From positions 41,635-105,634 of the forward strand of contig DATDOE010000081.1 in the NCBI GenBank assembly GCA_035293405.1: DNA of 64,000 bases, read 5' to 3'. This document shows, in pieces, positions 7,022 through 15,530 of the stretch (its first letter is position 1; every line of letters begins with the position of its first letter). This stretch comes from Gp6-AA40 sp035293405. Its GTDB lineage: Bacteria > Acidobacteriota > Vicinamibacteria > Vicinamibacterales > UBA2999. A program made the translations under genes and the position numbers. The notes under the pieces were generated by a model. It did not search any database, had not been told where the DNA came from, and saw only the letters and a list, made by a program, of their open reading frames with translations.

Positions 7022-9445
7022 TCAGCCTTCCTCTCGAAGCGCCTGTGACGGATCGATGCGGGCTGCCTTCCGCGCCGGGAGATACGTCGCCACCATGCTC
7101 ACGGCCGTCAGGACGAGGGTCACCGACACGAACGTCGCGGGATCGTTCGCCGATATCTGAAAGAGCAGCGACGCCATCAGGCGTGTGGACGCCCACGCCG
7201 CGATCAGTCCCACCGTCACCCCGGCGAGTGTCGCGCTCAGGCCCTGGCGGAGGACCATCATGCGCACATCCGCGGGCCGGGCACCCAGCGCGATGCGCAC
7301 GCCGATTTCTGCGGTGCGCTGCGCGACCACATATCGAATCACGCCGTAGAGCCCGATCATGCCGAGCACGAGCGCGCCACCGGCGGCGCACGCCAGCAGC
7401 ATCATCGTGAACCATGTTTGCGCGAGCGATGCCGCGACCACATCGGTCATCGTCTGAACGGTGGTGAGCGGAACGGAAGCATCGACGCGGTCGATCGCGC
7501 CGCGCAGGGACGAGGCCAGCACGTCCGACGCCGTCGTTGTACGCACGACGAGCTCCATGACCTCGAGCGAGACCGCAGGATTGCCCGGCGTCGTGAATGC
7601 GAACGGCCGGATATCCTCCTGCACGCCGAAGGTCCGGATATCGCCAACGACGCCGACGATCTCCATCTTCGTCCCTTCGAGCTCAATCCGTTGACCGACG
7701 GCGTTGTGGTTGAAATACCTTCGGGCAAATGTCTGGTTGACCCAGATCACATGCGGTTCGCGCTCGCCATCCGCCCATTCCGGCGCGCGCCCCGCGAGCA
7801 GCGGCACGCCAAGCGTTTCGAAGTAGCCGGCAGTGACCGCCATGTACATCGTGACCGGCGGCAGGTCCTTCTCGGGACGAGGACGGCCCTCGATGTCGAA
7901 GCTTCCGCCCTTCATGTGAGTCACACCGATCGGGAGGCTGCTCGCGGCGCCACTCGAGACTATCGCCGGGAGTTGCGCCACGTTGTCGAGTACCTGGCGA
8001 TAAAACCGTACGGCCCCTGGCCGGTCGGGACGCGGCCCGAGACTGACGCCTGCGGCGGTCACACCTTCCACTCTGATTCCGGGATCGACGGCGTAGAGCC
8101 GCTCGGCGCTTCGCAGCATGAGGCCCGATGCCACGAGGAGCAGCAGTGCCATCGCGACCTGGCCTGCGATCAGCAGGTTGCGCATCCGGTTCCTGGAGCG
8201 GCCGGCCGTGTTGCCGCGGCCGCCGTCGCGGAGCAGCGCGACGAACGAGCGGCGCGCGAGGTGCAGCATCGGCAGCGCGCCGAGCACGAGGCCCGCGCAG
8301 ATGCTGAGAGCCACGGCAAAGGCGAGCACTGTGGTGTCGAATCGGACTTCAGCGAGACGCGGCAAGTCCACCGGGCTGCTGGCCACGAGAAGCCGGACTC
8401 CGGCCCAGGCCATCAGCGAGCCGCCGGCGCCGCCGGCGATGGTGAGCACCAGGCTCTCGGCGAGGAACGTGCGGGCCAGTTGCCAGCGTCCAGCGCCCAG
8501 AGCTGCCCTGACTGCCACTTCCCGCTGTCGCGATTCCGCGCGCACCAGAAAGAGATTTGCGACGTTGGCGCCCGCGATCAGCAGCACCAGGCCCACGGTC
8601 GCGAAGAGAATCCACAACATCGCGGACACGTCCTTGACGATCTTGTCCCGCAGAGGCATGACCGTGGCCGACCATGCCGCACGATCGAGGAACTCGCGAT
8701 CGATGTCCGGAAACTTCTCGGGAATGCGACGCTGCAGCGCGCTGATCTCCTGTTGCGCGACGTTGATCGTCACGCCCGGCGCGAGGCGCGCGAGCGCCTT
8801 CAGACCGAAGTCTCCGAAGCCGCCCGCCGGATTCAGCCACAGCGGAACGATCAGCTTGATGCTGGCATCTGGAAACGCGAACCCGGCAGGCATGATGCCG
8901 ACGATCTCCGCGCGAACGCCGTCGACCTCGACCCGCCGGCCAATCACGTTCGCGTCGCCGCCGAAGTGAGACTGCCAGAGGCCATGCGTGAGGATGACGA
9001 CGAGCGGCGCGTCCTTGCGCGCGTCGGGCTCACGAAAGGAGCGGCCACGCGCGGGCCTGACGGCCAGCACGTCGAACACTTCCGGCGTCACGCTCACCGC
9101 GGCCACGCGTTCCGGATGGCCGCTGCCCGTCAGGTTCCGTTCGCCGGTGTCGTAGACGGCCATGCGGGTGAGCGTCCGCGCGCCTTCGCGGTAGAAATCG
9201 ACGAGGCCTGGTGAGATCTCGAGCGCGGGCAGATCGAGGAGGCCCGGGGCGTGATGGGTCACCGTAACGATGCGACCGGCGTCCGGGTAGGGAAGAGGAC
9301 GGAGGAGTATCGCGTCGACCAGGGTGAAGATCGCGACGTTGGCGGCGATGCCCAACGCGAGCGTGAGCGCCGCAACCACCGCATAGCCGGGCCGCTTCGC
9401 CAATGCGCGCGCGGCCTGCTTCAGCTCGTTGAAGGCGTCTGCCAC
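7022..9445 (-). CDS. ABC transporter permease of the ADOP (acidobacterial duplicated orphan permease) type
   Basis: 807 residues. The GTG at 9445 is chosen because GGAGGTGATC, a perfect anti-16S match, ends directly before it; a GTG six bases upstream sits inside that site. The opening FNELKQAARALAKRPGYAVVAALTLALGIAANVAIFTLVDA is the typical first helix of MacB/FtsX permeases. Two MacB-like periplasmic domains and two FtsX transmembrane blocks follow in one chain (about residues 1-430 and 430-807), which is the ADOP architecture. No ATPase gene is adjacent, as usual for the family. The substrate is unknown; related MacB-like proteins export peptides or lipoproteins or act by mechanotransmission. 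Confidence 0.9.
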   Translation of the reverse strand: MADAFNELKQAARALAKRPGYAVVAALTLALGIAANVAIFTLVDAILLRPLPYPDAGRIVTVTHHAPGLLDLPALEISPGLVDFYREGARTLTRMAVYDTGERNLTGSGHPERVAAVSVTPEVFDVLAVRPARGRSFREPDARKDAPLVVILTHGLWQSHFGGDANVIGRRVEVDGVRAEIVGIMPAGFAFPDASIKLIVPLWLNPAGGFGDFGLKALARLAPGVTINVAQQEISALQRRIPEKFPDIDREFLDRAAWSATVMPLRDKIVKDVSAMLWILFATVGLVLLIAGANVANLFLVRAESRQREVAVRAALGAGRWQLARTFLAESLVLTIAGGAGGSLMAWAGVRLLVASSPVDLPRLAEVRFDTTVLAFAVALSICAGLVLGALPMLHLARRSFVALLRDGGRGNTAGRSRNRMRNLLIAGQVAMALLLLVASGLMLRSAERLYAVDPGIRVEGVTAAGVSLGPRPDRPGAVRFYRQVLDNVAQLPAIVSSGAASSLPIGVTHMKGGSFDIEGRPRPEKDLPPVTMYMAVTAGYFETLGVPLLAGRAPEWADGEREPHVIWVNQTFARRYFNHNAVGQRIELEGTKMEIVGVVGDIRTFGVQEDIRPFAFTTPGNPAVSLEVMELVVRTTTASDVLASSLRGAIDRVDASVPLTTVQTMTDVVAASLAQTWFTMMLLACAAGGALVLGMIGLYGVIRYVVAQRTAEIGVRIALGARPADVRMMVLRQGLSATLAGVTVGLIAAWASTRLMASLLFQISANDPATFVSVTLVLTAVSMVATYLPARKAARIDPSQALREEG

Positions 9446-9495
9446 GATCACCTCCGTAGAGGTGATATCACAGACTCAGGGGATCCTTCGCGGTG

Positions 9496-11883
9496 TCACC
9501 ATTTGGCTGGGTTTTGCTGGTTCGCCTTATCCTGCATTTCTTTAATGAATTTCTCGATTTCTTTCTGCCTGGCCGACGCGTCGTTCGAGCTCCCTGGTCC
9601 CTGCGATCGTTCCTCTCCCGGTGGGACGCGCTCGACTTGTAGATACAGGATGTAGCTGCCTCGCAAGTTCGGGTCGCTCGGCTCGTCCACGAATGGCAGT
9701 GCGATCGAGACTTTCGAGCCGCCAGCCGCGCTCAGGGATCCCTCGATTCCGCGACGGGTGAGCAGGAACCCACCACTCGGAAAGCGCCCGCCGACGAGAC
9801 CGATCGGTCGATCGCGCTCGGCGAAATTGAAAAGCCCGCCCGACAACACCGAGATCCCGTTGACCATCGCCCCCAGGAGGTTGTCGGTCGTCGTCTGTGC
9901 CGGCGGGTTGTTGCCCCCGCCATCGAATGCGACGATCTTTCCGGCGCCGGCGGCAAGCCCCGACGCGCTCCACATCGAGGGCGCGTTGGATGCGAGATTG
10001 TAGAACCAGTAGTCGTACCGCGCTTCGTTGCCGCTCCACTCCCACAGCGTGGGATAGATGATCTCGAAATCCGTGTCGTCGGTCAGCGTTCCCTCCCACA
10101 CCGAGAACGGGAAGCTCGTGTCGCCGATCGCGCCAACGCGGATGCTCGGCTCCGACGGGAAGGCATCTCCTTCACGAAGTCCGCCGCTCGTACTCGCGCT
10201 CCCGGCGCGCACGCGACCGGTGTGCTTCAACGTGTCGCCGTGCACCAGCGTGCGACGCAGGTCCTGGTCGAGCAGCTCGTACTCACTTCCGATCCGGAAG
10301 TGGAACATCGAGAACGCGCCGTACACCTCATTGCGCAGGCCGTCGAGGTCGAACTGATTGTCGACCGTCTCCTTGACGACTCTGAACCCGGTGGCGACCA
10401 TGCGGTATGTACCCTTCGCGGGAGTCACGGTCAGCGTGACCCGGGGGAACGCGGCGGCGGCGGTGGAGACGGGTCCTGGATCGTAGTAGCTCGCCACGGC
10501 CCACTCATGGCTCCCGGGAGGAAGAGCCGTCGCCGTGAACGTCGGCGCTCCCGACACCGGCACCTTCGTGCCGCCCTGGGGCAAGCCTGGCCCAAGAAGG
10601 ACGTAGTAGGACACCCCGGTCACCGGTTGCCACGAAAGCTGAACCTGACCCGCACCGGTCTGCACGGCGGTGAATCCCGATGGGTTCACCGGCACCGGGG
10701 TCACGTTCACGCTCACTCTCGGGAATGCGGAAGCCGCGGTCGAGATCGGGCCAGGGTCGTAATAGCTCGCGACGGCCCACTGCTGGTTTCCCGCAGGAAC
10801 GGCTGTGGCGGTGAAGGTCGGCGCCCCCGAGAGCGGCACCTTCACTCCGCCTTGTGCCAAGCCGGGTCCAAGCAGGACGTAGTAGGACGCCCCGCCTACG
10901 GGCTGCCACGACAGCTGGACCTGACCTGGAGCCGTCTGTACCGCGGTGAACCCGGCCGGGTTGATCGGCACCACGGTGCGCGGCGCGGGAACCGTGGAAG
11001 GAATGGCGGGACCAGGTATCGGTGCGCGGCCAGCCGGTGGCCCGGTGGGTGGTAACGCGCCTGCGACCGGCGGCGCGACTGGAGCAGGCGCAGGTTCAGG
11101 CGACCTGGTCGCCGGTGGTGCGGTTGGTGGCAGCGCGATCGGAGCGGGCGGCGCGACTGGCGGACGCGCAACTTGCGTTGGCGGCGCTGCCGGTGCAGGA
11201 ACAGGTGGTGTCGCGAGGGCGACCGGAGGCGCAGTAGGTGGCAGCGCGACTCCAACTGGCAGTGTTGGTGGAGCAGGTGCCGGTGCGGGCGCGAGAGTCA
11301 CCGGTGGTGCGGTCGGTGGTAACGCGACGGCGACTGGCGTCGCAGATGGAGCCGGCGCCGCGGCTGCGCCGACGCATGGCGCCGGATTGATCGCCCCTTT
11401 CGCAAGCGCGAGCGCGAACGTCGCCGTGTTCTGAAACGACGCAACGGGCGCGCGCGTCCTGGCATCCAACGCCCGCGCTCTGGCATCCAGTGCCCGCGCC
11501 GGATACGTGGCGGTGACGGTCGCCGATCCGCCGGCCGCGCCACCCTGACAGGCACAGACTGCAAAATGGCTCGCGTCGATCCTGTAGCCTGCCACGGAGG
11601 CGCCAGTCACGGCCATGTCGAAGTCAGCCATCGTCACGCGATTGCCACGCGGATTTCTCGGCGCATCTCTCGTCGCCGAGTCGATGACCGCGAGGTGGAC
11701 CGCGCCGCAGAGGCCGATCGGCAGCGGATTCATGGTCGGCGTGACCGTCACCGTCCACGGTTCCTGCGCGAACGGAGTGGCCGTTGCGAGCATGCAGGCC
11801 GTGAGCACCACCACAGTCCAATGGCGCCGGAACGACACGCGTGTCACGGCCGATCCCGTGACAGATCCGTCAGCAGCGTTCAT
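9496..11883 (-). CDS. Large exported protein, type A, with Pro/Ala linker and two FN3-like repeats
   Basis: 795 residues; ATG at 11883 preceded by GAGG ten bases upstream. Residues 1-40 are a signal peptide ending AQ. Residues about 41-150 are the type A domain shared with two genes of this cluster (PWTVTVTPTMNPLPIG, RNPRGNRVTMADFD, CACQG, TYPARALDA). About 160-300 is a proline/alanine linker built from repeats such as ALPPTAPPV. Two near-identical 90-residue FN3-like units follow (GFTAVQT, QVQLSWQPV, YYVLLGPGL, ASYYDPGP). The last 300 residues form an unrecognised domain with a polar helical tail rich in lysine and glutamine. A surface or periplasmic role is inference. Confidence 0.85.
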   Translation of the reverse strand: MNAADGSVTGSAVTRVSFRRHWTVVVLTACMLATATPFAQEPWTVTVTPTMNPLPIGLCGAVHLAVIDSATRDAPRNPRGNRVTMADFDMAVTGASVAGYRIDASHFAVCACQGGAAGGSATVTATYPARALDARARALDARTRAPVASFQNTATFALALAKGAINPAPCVGAAAAPAPSATPVAVALPPTAPPVTLAPAPAPAPPTLPVGVALPPTAPPVALATPPVPAPAAPPTQVARPPVAPPAPIALPPTAPPATRSPEPAPAPVAPPVAGALPPTGPPAGRAPIPGPAIPSTVPAPRTVVPINPAGFTAVQTAPGQVQLSWQPVGGASYYVLLGPGLAQGGVKVPLSGAPTFTATAVPAGNQQWAVASYYDPGPISTAASAFPRVSVNVTPVPVNPSGFTAVQTGAGQVQLSWQPVTGVSYYVLLGPGLPQGGTKVPVSGAPTFTATALPPGSHEWAVASYYDPGPVSTAAAAFPRVTLTVTPAKGTYRMVATGFRVVKETVDNQFDLDGLRNEVYGAFSMFHFRIGSEYELLDQDLRRTLVHGDTLKHTGRVRAGSASTSGGLREGDAFPSEPSIRVGAIGDTSFPFSVWEGTLTDDTDFEIIYPTLWEWSGNEARYDYWFYNLASNAPSMWSASGLAAGAGKIVAFDGGGNNPPAQTTTDNLLGAMVNGISVLSGGLFNFAERDRPIGLVGGRFPSGGFLLTRRGIEGSLSAAGGSKVSIALPFVDEPSDPNLRGSYILYLQVERVPPGEERSQGPGSSNDASARQKEIEKFIKEMQDKANQQNPAKW

Positions 11884-11923
11884 AAAGGAACCTCAATGTC
11901 CATTCGTTAGGAGGCCGCTGAGG

Positions 11924-11978
11924 CGTGCATGCGAACCCCAACATGTCGAATACGCACGAGGACGACCGCCAGGAAGAG
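11924..11978. promoter_or_regulatory. Conserved upstream element, copy 1 (shared with 15338-15392)
   Basis: About 55 bases lying 41-95 bases upstream of the type A gene at 11883. It closely matches a segment upstream of the type A gene at 15283: gtgcatgcg, then catgtcgaatacgc, then gaggacgac and aggaaga, all in order with near-identical spacing. A shared promoter or operator is the simplest reading. The alternative is a duplicated remnant of a reading frame, since on the + strand this copy opens a 33-codon frame (MSNTHEDDRQEEIDRLRRA). Confidence 0.55.
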
Positions 11979-12000
11979 ATCGACCGCCTGCGCAGGGCCC

Positions 12001-12537
12001 TCAGGGTGCAGCGTTCGGAAATGTCACCAACCGCGTCCAGCTGACAATTGAGCCCGTCGCGACGACGTTCCAATTGGAGTCGGTGATGCTCTCCGGCTGG
12101 GCAGCAGTAGCAAGCGCCTCGGACGGACCCTCTCCAGCCTCGTTATTGAGCTGGATCCCGCAGTACGTCTCGAGCGTGCGATTGGCGGCGACAGCAAGGA
12201 CCGATTTCGGGACGTCTATGGTCGCTGTCAAGCTGCCCGCATAGCCACGATTGACGACCGACATCTGAGTGCTCAACCCGTTCATGAAACGGAAGAGACT
12301 ACCGCCCTCCTCAACGACCTTGGCCCAACAGGCCATTCCCACGTGGGTCACTGTCGGATGCAGCTTCGTGAGTCGCACGTTCGCGGTCAGCGTCAACGGC
12401 ACACAGGTGGACGCCGAAAGACACGCCACTGGATTCACCGCCTGCGCCACGACACGATCGGCGCCCACCGCACCCTCCGCAAAGAGACCCAGCGTGACGA
12501 TGGAGATCCGCAGCCGACGATGTGTGTTGATGTTCAT
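12001..12537 (-). CDS. Exported protein, type B of the secreted paralogue cluster
   Basis: 178 residues. Signal peptide at the N-terminus (RISIVTLGLFAEGAVGADRVVAQ). The mature part shares a full-length pattern with the gene at 13575-14123: CLSAS.CVPLTLTANVRLTKLHP, then a VV.RGY.G strand, VPK and a C-terminal SNWNV.ATG..V.WT..VTFPN. Cysteines are conserved between the two. No family was recognised. It lies 26 bases downstream of a type A gene and is probably in the same operon. The protein looks like a compact beta-rich extracytoplasmic domain. Confidence 0.75.
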   Translation of the reverse strand: MNINTHRRLRISIVTLGLFAEGAVGADRVVAQAVNPVACLSASTCVPLTLTANVRLTKLHPTVTHVGMACWAKVVEEGGSLFRFMNGLSTQMSVVNRGYAGSLTATIDVPKSVLAVAANRTLETYCGIQLNNEAGEGPSEALATAAQPESITDSNWNVVATGSIVSWTRLVTFPNAAP

Positions 12538-12563
12538 GTCTGTGTCTCCGGTAATCCAACTGT

Positions 12564-13520
12564 TCAGGGCTTTGGCGGAGCCGGTCGCAACGGGCCGACC
12601 GGTGATGGCGTCCGCTCAATCCAACTTCCGGTCGCCGACAGGTCGAGGGTGACGGTCACCGGCGCTGGCACGTACCAAGAGCCTTGGGCACTCAGCGCGA
12701 GGCCGATGGTCACCGGTGCTGGCACGTACCACGACCCATTGGCACTCAGAGCCAAAGTCAGGGTCACTGGTGCCGGCACGTACGGCGGTGTGCGGCCTGC
12801 TGCGGCGCCAATCGCCTCCGCTGGCATGCCGCTCGTTCCTGGACGCGGTGCGGCTGGTGGCGCCGGCGCCGGCGTTCTCGTCACCGGCGCAACCGGTGGC
12901 AATGCGACTGCAACAGGTGGTGCGGCGGGCGGCACCCTCGTCGCCACTGGCGGCGCGACGGTGCGTGGCGCGGCCGGTGGCAACACGACAGCGGTTGCCG
13001 GCGGTTGTGGAGCCGGCGCGGCTGCGATCGCCGGCGAAGCGCCGATCGCCTGGCTACTGACACTGAGACACACCGGCGGATTGATCGTGCCCTTCGGCAT
13101 TGACAGTACGAACGTCGCCGTCCGCTGCAACTCGACTCCCCGCACACGCGCCTTCGCATCAAGGGCCCGCGCCGGATACGTCGCAGTCACCGTGGCCACC
13201 GTGCCCGCCGCAGCGCCTTGACAGGCGCACGCCGACCAGTGATAGGCGTCGATCCGTTGCGCCGCCGCGGAGGTCCCGTTCGGCGTGGTGACCGCAATGT
13301 CGAACTCGGCGATCGTCACGCGCACCCCGAGGGGGTTGCGCGGCACGTCTTTGATAGACGCATCGAACACGGTGAGCTGAATGGCGGCGCAGGCGCCAAC
13401 AGGCAGGGGATTCATCGTGGGCGTGACGGTGACGGTCCACGGCGTCTGCGCGACGACACTGGCGGGCAGCAACGTGCAGGCCGCGAGCGCGGCCCAGAGC
13501 CATCGGTGTGGCGATCTCAA
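12564..13520 (-). CDS. Exported protein, type A, with C-terminal 18-residue repeats
   Basis: 318 residues; the start is a TTG at 13520, because an in-frame stop lies just upstream and no ATG or GTG precedes the signal peptide (HRWLWAALAACTLLPASVVAQ). Residues 26-150 are the type A domain (PWTVTVTPTMNPLPVGACAA, RNPLGVRVTIAEFDIAV, CACQG, TYPARALDAKAR). A proline/alanine linker (about 175-230) leads to three tandem 18-residue units of the form YVPAPVTxxLxLSxxGSW, ending W-I-E-R-T-P. Function is unknown. Flanked on both sides by type B genes in the same orientation. Confidence 0.8.
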   Translation of the reverse strand: MRSPHRWLWAALAACTLLPASVVAQTPWTVTVTPTMNPLPVGACAAIQLTVFDASIKDVPRNPLGVRVTIAEFDIAVTTPNGTSAAAQRIDAYHWSACACQGAAAGTVATVTATYPARALDAKARVRGVELQRTATFVLSMPKGTINPPVCLSVSSQAIGASPAIAAAPAPQPPATAVVLPPAAPRTVAPPVATRVPPAAPPVAVALPPVAPVTRTPAPAPPAAPRPGTSGMPAEAIGAAAGRTPPYVPAPVTLTLALSANGSWYVPAPVTIGLALSAQGSWYVPAPVTVTLDLSATGSWIERTPSPVGPLRPAPPKP

Positions 13521-13574
13521 TGTGACATCATCGATTCCTCATTCAGCACCTGACGCTGCGCGGACCGTTTCTCA

Positions 13575-14123
13575 TCAAGGGAGAGGGCTGACATTCGGGA
13601 ACGTCACGCTCTGCGTCCAAGCGACCGTTGCGCCAGTGGCGAGGACGCCCCAATTGGAATCGAGGACGCCCTGCGGTCCCGTCGCGCTGGCGACGGCGTC
13701 GGCGACGGCTTGTCCTGCTGTTCCGCCGCCTTTCACGAGCTGCAGCTTGCAGGACATATTGATCGCGTGGGTGGCCGCGCCGGCGACAATGTATTTCGGG
13801 ACGTTCAGGCTCGCTGTCACGCCGCCCGTGTAGCCGCGACTGACAACGGCCGCCTGATTACTAGTCCCGTTGAGCGTTGCGTTCTGGATCGAACCAGTGC
13901 AAAGCACTTGCACATGAGTGACGGCTGGATGCAGGTTGGTGAGCTGCAGGTTCGCAGTCAACGTCACCGGCACACAGGCCGACGCGGACAGACACGAGAG
14001 CGGGCTTTGTGCCAGGACCCGATCGGCGCACAGCGCGCCCGCCACAACCAGGTCGAGCGTGGCGAGCGAGATGTGCAGACGAGGTTCGCTGATGGTCATG
14101 CGTTGACTCCGTTGAAGATTCAT
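13575..14123 (-). CDS. Exported protein, type B of the secreted paralogue cluster
   Basis: 182 residues from the ATG at 14123, which overlaps the stop of the upstream type A gene (ATGA); an internal ATG at 14099 is also possible. Signal peptide around residues 15-40 (HISLATLDLVVAGALCADRVLAQ). It aligns end to end with the gene at 12001-12537: CLSASACVPVTLTANLQLTNLHP, VVSRGYTGGVTASLNVPK, and SNWGVLATGATVAWTQSVTFPN. Family unknown. The coupling makes co-expression with the type A protein very likely. Confidence 0.75.
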   Translation of the reverse strand: MNLQRSQRMTISEPRLHISLATLDLVVAGALCADRVLAQSPLSCLSASACVPVTLTANLQLTNLHPAVTHVQVLCTGSIQNATLNGTSNQAAVVSRGYTGGVTASLNVPKYIVAGAATHAINMSCKLQLVKGGGTAGQAVADAVASATGPQGVLDSNWGVLATGATVAWTQSVTFPNVSPLP

Positions 14124-15283
14124 CGAGGAGCTGGCTGTGCGGGTTGGAGCGTGCCTCCGGCAGGCGGTGTGCGCTCAACCCAGGTCCCAGTCCCCGACAA
14201 TCCGAAGGTGACTGTCGCCGGTCCGGGTTCGTACCAGGTGCCGTGGCCACTCATACCCAGTGTCACACTCACCGGTCCCGGCTCGTACCACGAACCGTGG
14301 CCACTGAGATTCAGCGTGGCGCTCGCAGGGCCCGGCTCGTACAGCGACGCGTTGACCGGTGCGCGCGTCGTGGTCTCAGAGCGCAGCGGCCCGACCAGAG
14401 TTCCGGTCGTGGCCGCTCGGCCAGTCGCCGCACCGCCGGTTGCTGCTCCGGCTGCGGCACCTCCGGCGGCTGCCGCTGTCCCTCCTGTTGCAACCGTCGG
14501 CGTCGTCGCAACTCCCGGAGGTGTCAGCACGCGCGATGATGCAGGAGCGATTGGGCCCGGTTGCGGCGACACGCACGCGGGCGGGTTGAAGGTGCCGGTC
14601 GCCGGGGCGAGTGAGATCGTCGTCGAGGACTGAAACGCCACGCCCGGGACACGCAGCCCGTCGGCAAGCGCGCCGAGCACGCTCTTCGGGTTTCTCGGGC
14701 CGCCTTTGGTGGCCGCGTCTCTCAAGTCGATGTAGACCGGCGCGCAGTTGCCGATCGGAAGCGCGCGGAGGCTGGGCATGATCGTGACGGCCCACGGTAC
14801 GACCTCTCTCCCCGCGCCCACCGTGGTTGTCTTGACGACCTCGCAACCAATGGGAATCGCGCTGCTTCGGCCCGCGATCACTGGCACGGTGAGGGACGAC
14901 TGGAAGGTCACGCCCGGCATGCGCGACTCGGGTGGAAGCGATCGCGCGGGATACGCCGCCGTAATCGTGGCCGTTGCGCCCGCGGCGCCCGGGCAGGCGC
15001 AGGCCGACCACGCGGCGGCGCCGTCATAGCGACCCACGATCGCGCCATCGCGTCCCGCGGTCACGCTCAGATCGAAATCCGCGAGCGAGATGAGCACGCC
15101 CTTCGGGTTTCTGGCGTTGCCTTTGGCGTCAGTCACGTCGATCCGCACCGGGCTGCACTCGGCAACCCTGAGGGGATTGGCGGTGGATGCGACGAGGACC
15201 TTCCACGGTCCCGTCTCCTGGGCGTGGGCCACGCCGGCAGCAACGAGGATCAGCGCCCAGACGCATCCGTGGACAGACTTCAT
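14120..15283 (-). CDS. Exported protein, type A with duplicated domain and 18-residue repeats; first gene of the cluster
   Basis: 387 residues, signal peptide ending in AHAQ. It carries two type A domains: a complete one (GPWKVLVASTANPLRV, RNPKGVLISLADFDLSV, CACPG, AYPARSL) and a second, shortened one (PWAVTIMPSLRALPIGNCAP, RNPKSVLGALADG) that lacks the CAC motif. A glycine/alanine-rich linker follows, then three tandem 18-residue units of the form YEPGPxxxTLxxSGxGxW, ending W-V-E-R-T-P-P. The internal deletion suggests domain duplication and decay. The conserved upstream element at 15338-15392 probably drives transcription of this gene and the three that follow. Confidence 0.8.
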   Translation of the reverse strand: MKSVHGCVWALILVAAGVAHAQETGPWKVLVASTANPLRVAECSPVRIDVTDAKGNARNPKGVLISLADFDLSVTAGRDGAIVGRYDGAAAWSACACPGAAGATATITAAYPARSLPPESRMPGVTFQSSLTVPVIAGRSSAIPIGCEVVKTTTVGAGREVVPWAVTIMPSLRALPIGNCAPVYIDLRDAATKGGPRNPKSVLGALADGLRVPGVAFQSSTTISLAPATGTFNPPACVSPQPGPIAPASSRVLTPPGVATTPTVATGGTAAAAGGAAAGAATGGAATGRAATTGTLVGPLRSETTTRAPVNASLYEPGPASATLNLSGHGSWYEPGPVSVTLGMSGHGTWYEPGPATVTFGLSGTGTWVERTPPAGGTLQPAQPAPR

Positions 15284-15337
15284 CGTGGAATACTCAATTT
15301 CATGTCGTCAGGAAGTGTCTGAGCTCCGTCCAGTGGG

Positions 15338-15392
15338 GTGCATGCGGGAACGTGTCATGTCGAATACGCGCGAGGACGACGGCTAGGAAGAA
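15338..15392. promoter_or_regulatory. Conserved upstream element, copy 2
   Basis: Lies 55-109 bases upstream of the type A gene at 15283 and matches the element at 11924-11978 (gtgcatgcg, catgtcgaatacgc, gaggacgac, aggaaga). In this copy the + strand frame is closed by a stop after nine codons, which favours a non-coding, regulatory role for the conserved part. Confidence 0.55.
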
Positions 15393-15530
15393 GGACGCGC
15401 CGGGTGGGGTGTTCAATGCGAGACTGGTGCGCCAGCTCGGCACGGGTGGCGCGCTATAATGCAGCCGTCCCGCTTTCCTGAGGCCTCCAGCGCTCCAGCC
15501 CTCACCAAAGCCCGAGATCGGAGTGCTGCC

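Noticed and set aside
7418..9214. A 598-codon + strand frame opposite the ABC permease
   Set aside because: Histidine/arginine/glutamate-rich composition typical of the antisense of a GC-rich gene; no ribosome-binding site and no family pattern.
11943..12044. 33-codon + strand frame MSNTHEDDRQEEIDRLRRA
   Set aside because: Plausible coiled-coil peptide, but the related copy at 15358 stops after nine codons and no Shine-Dalgarno is seen; better explained as a conserved upstream element.
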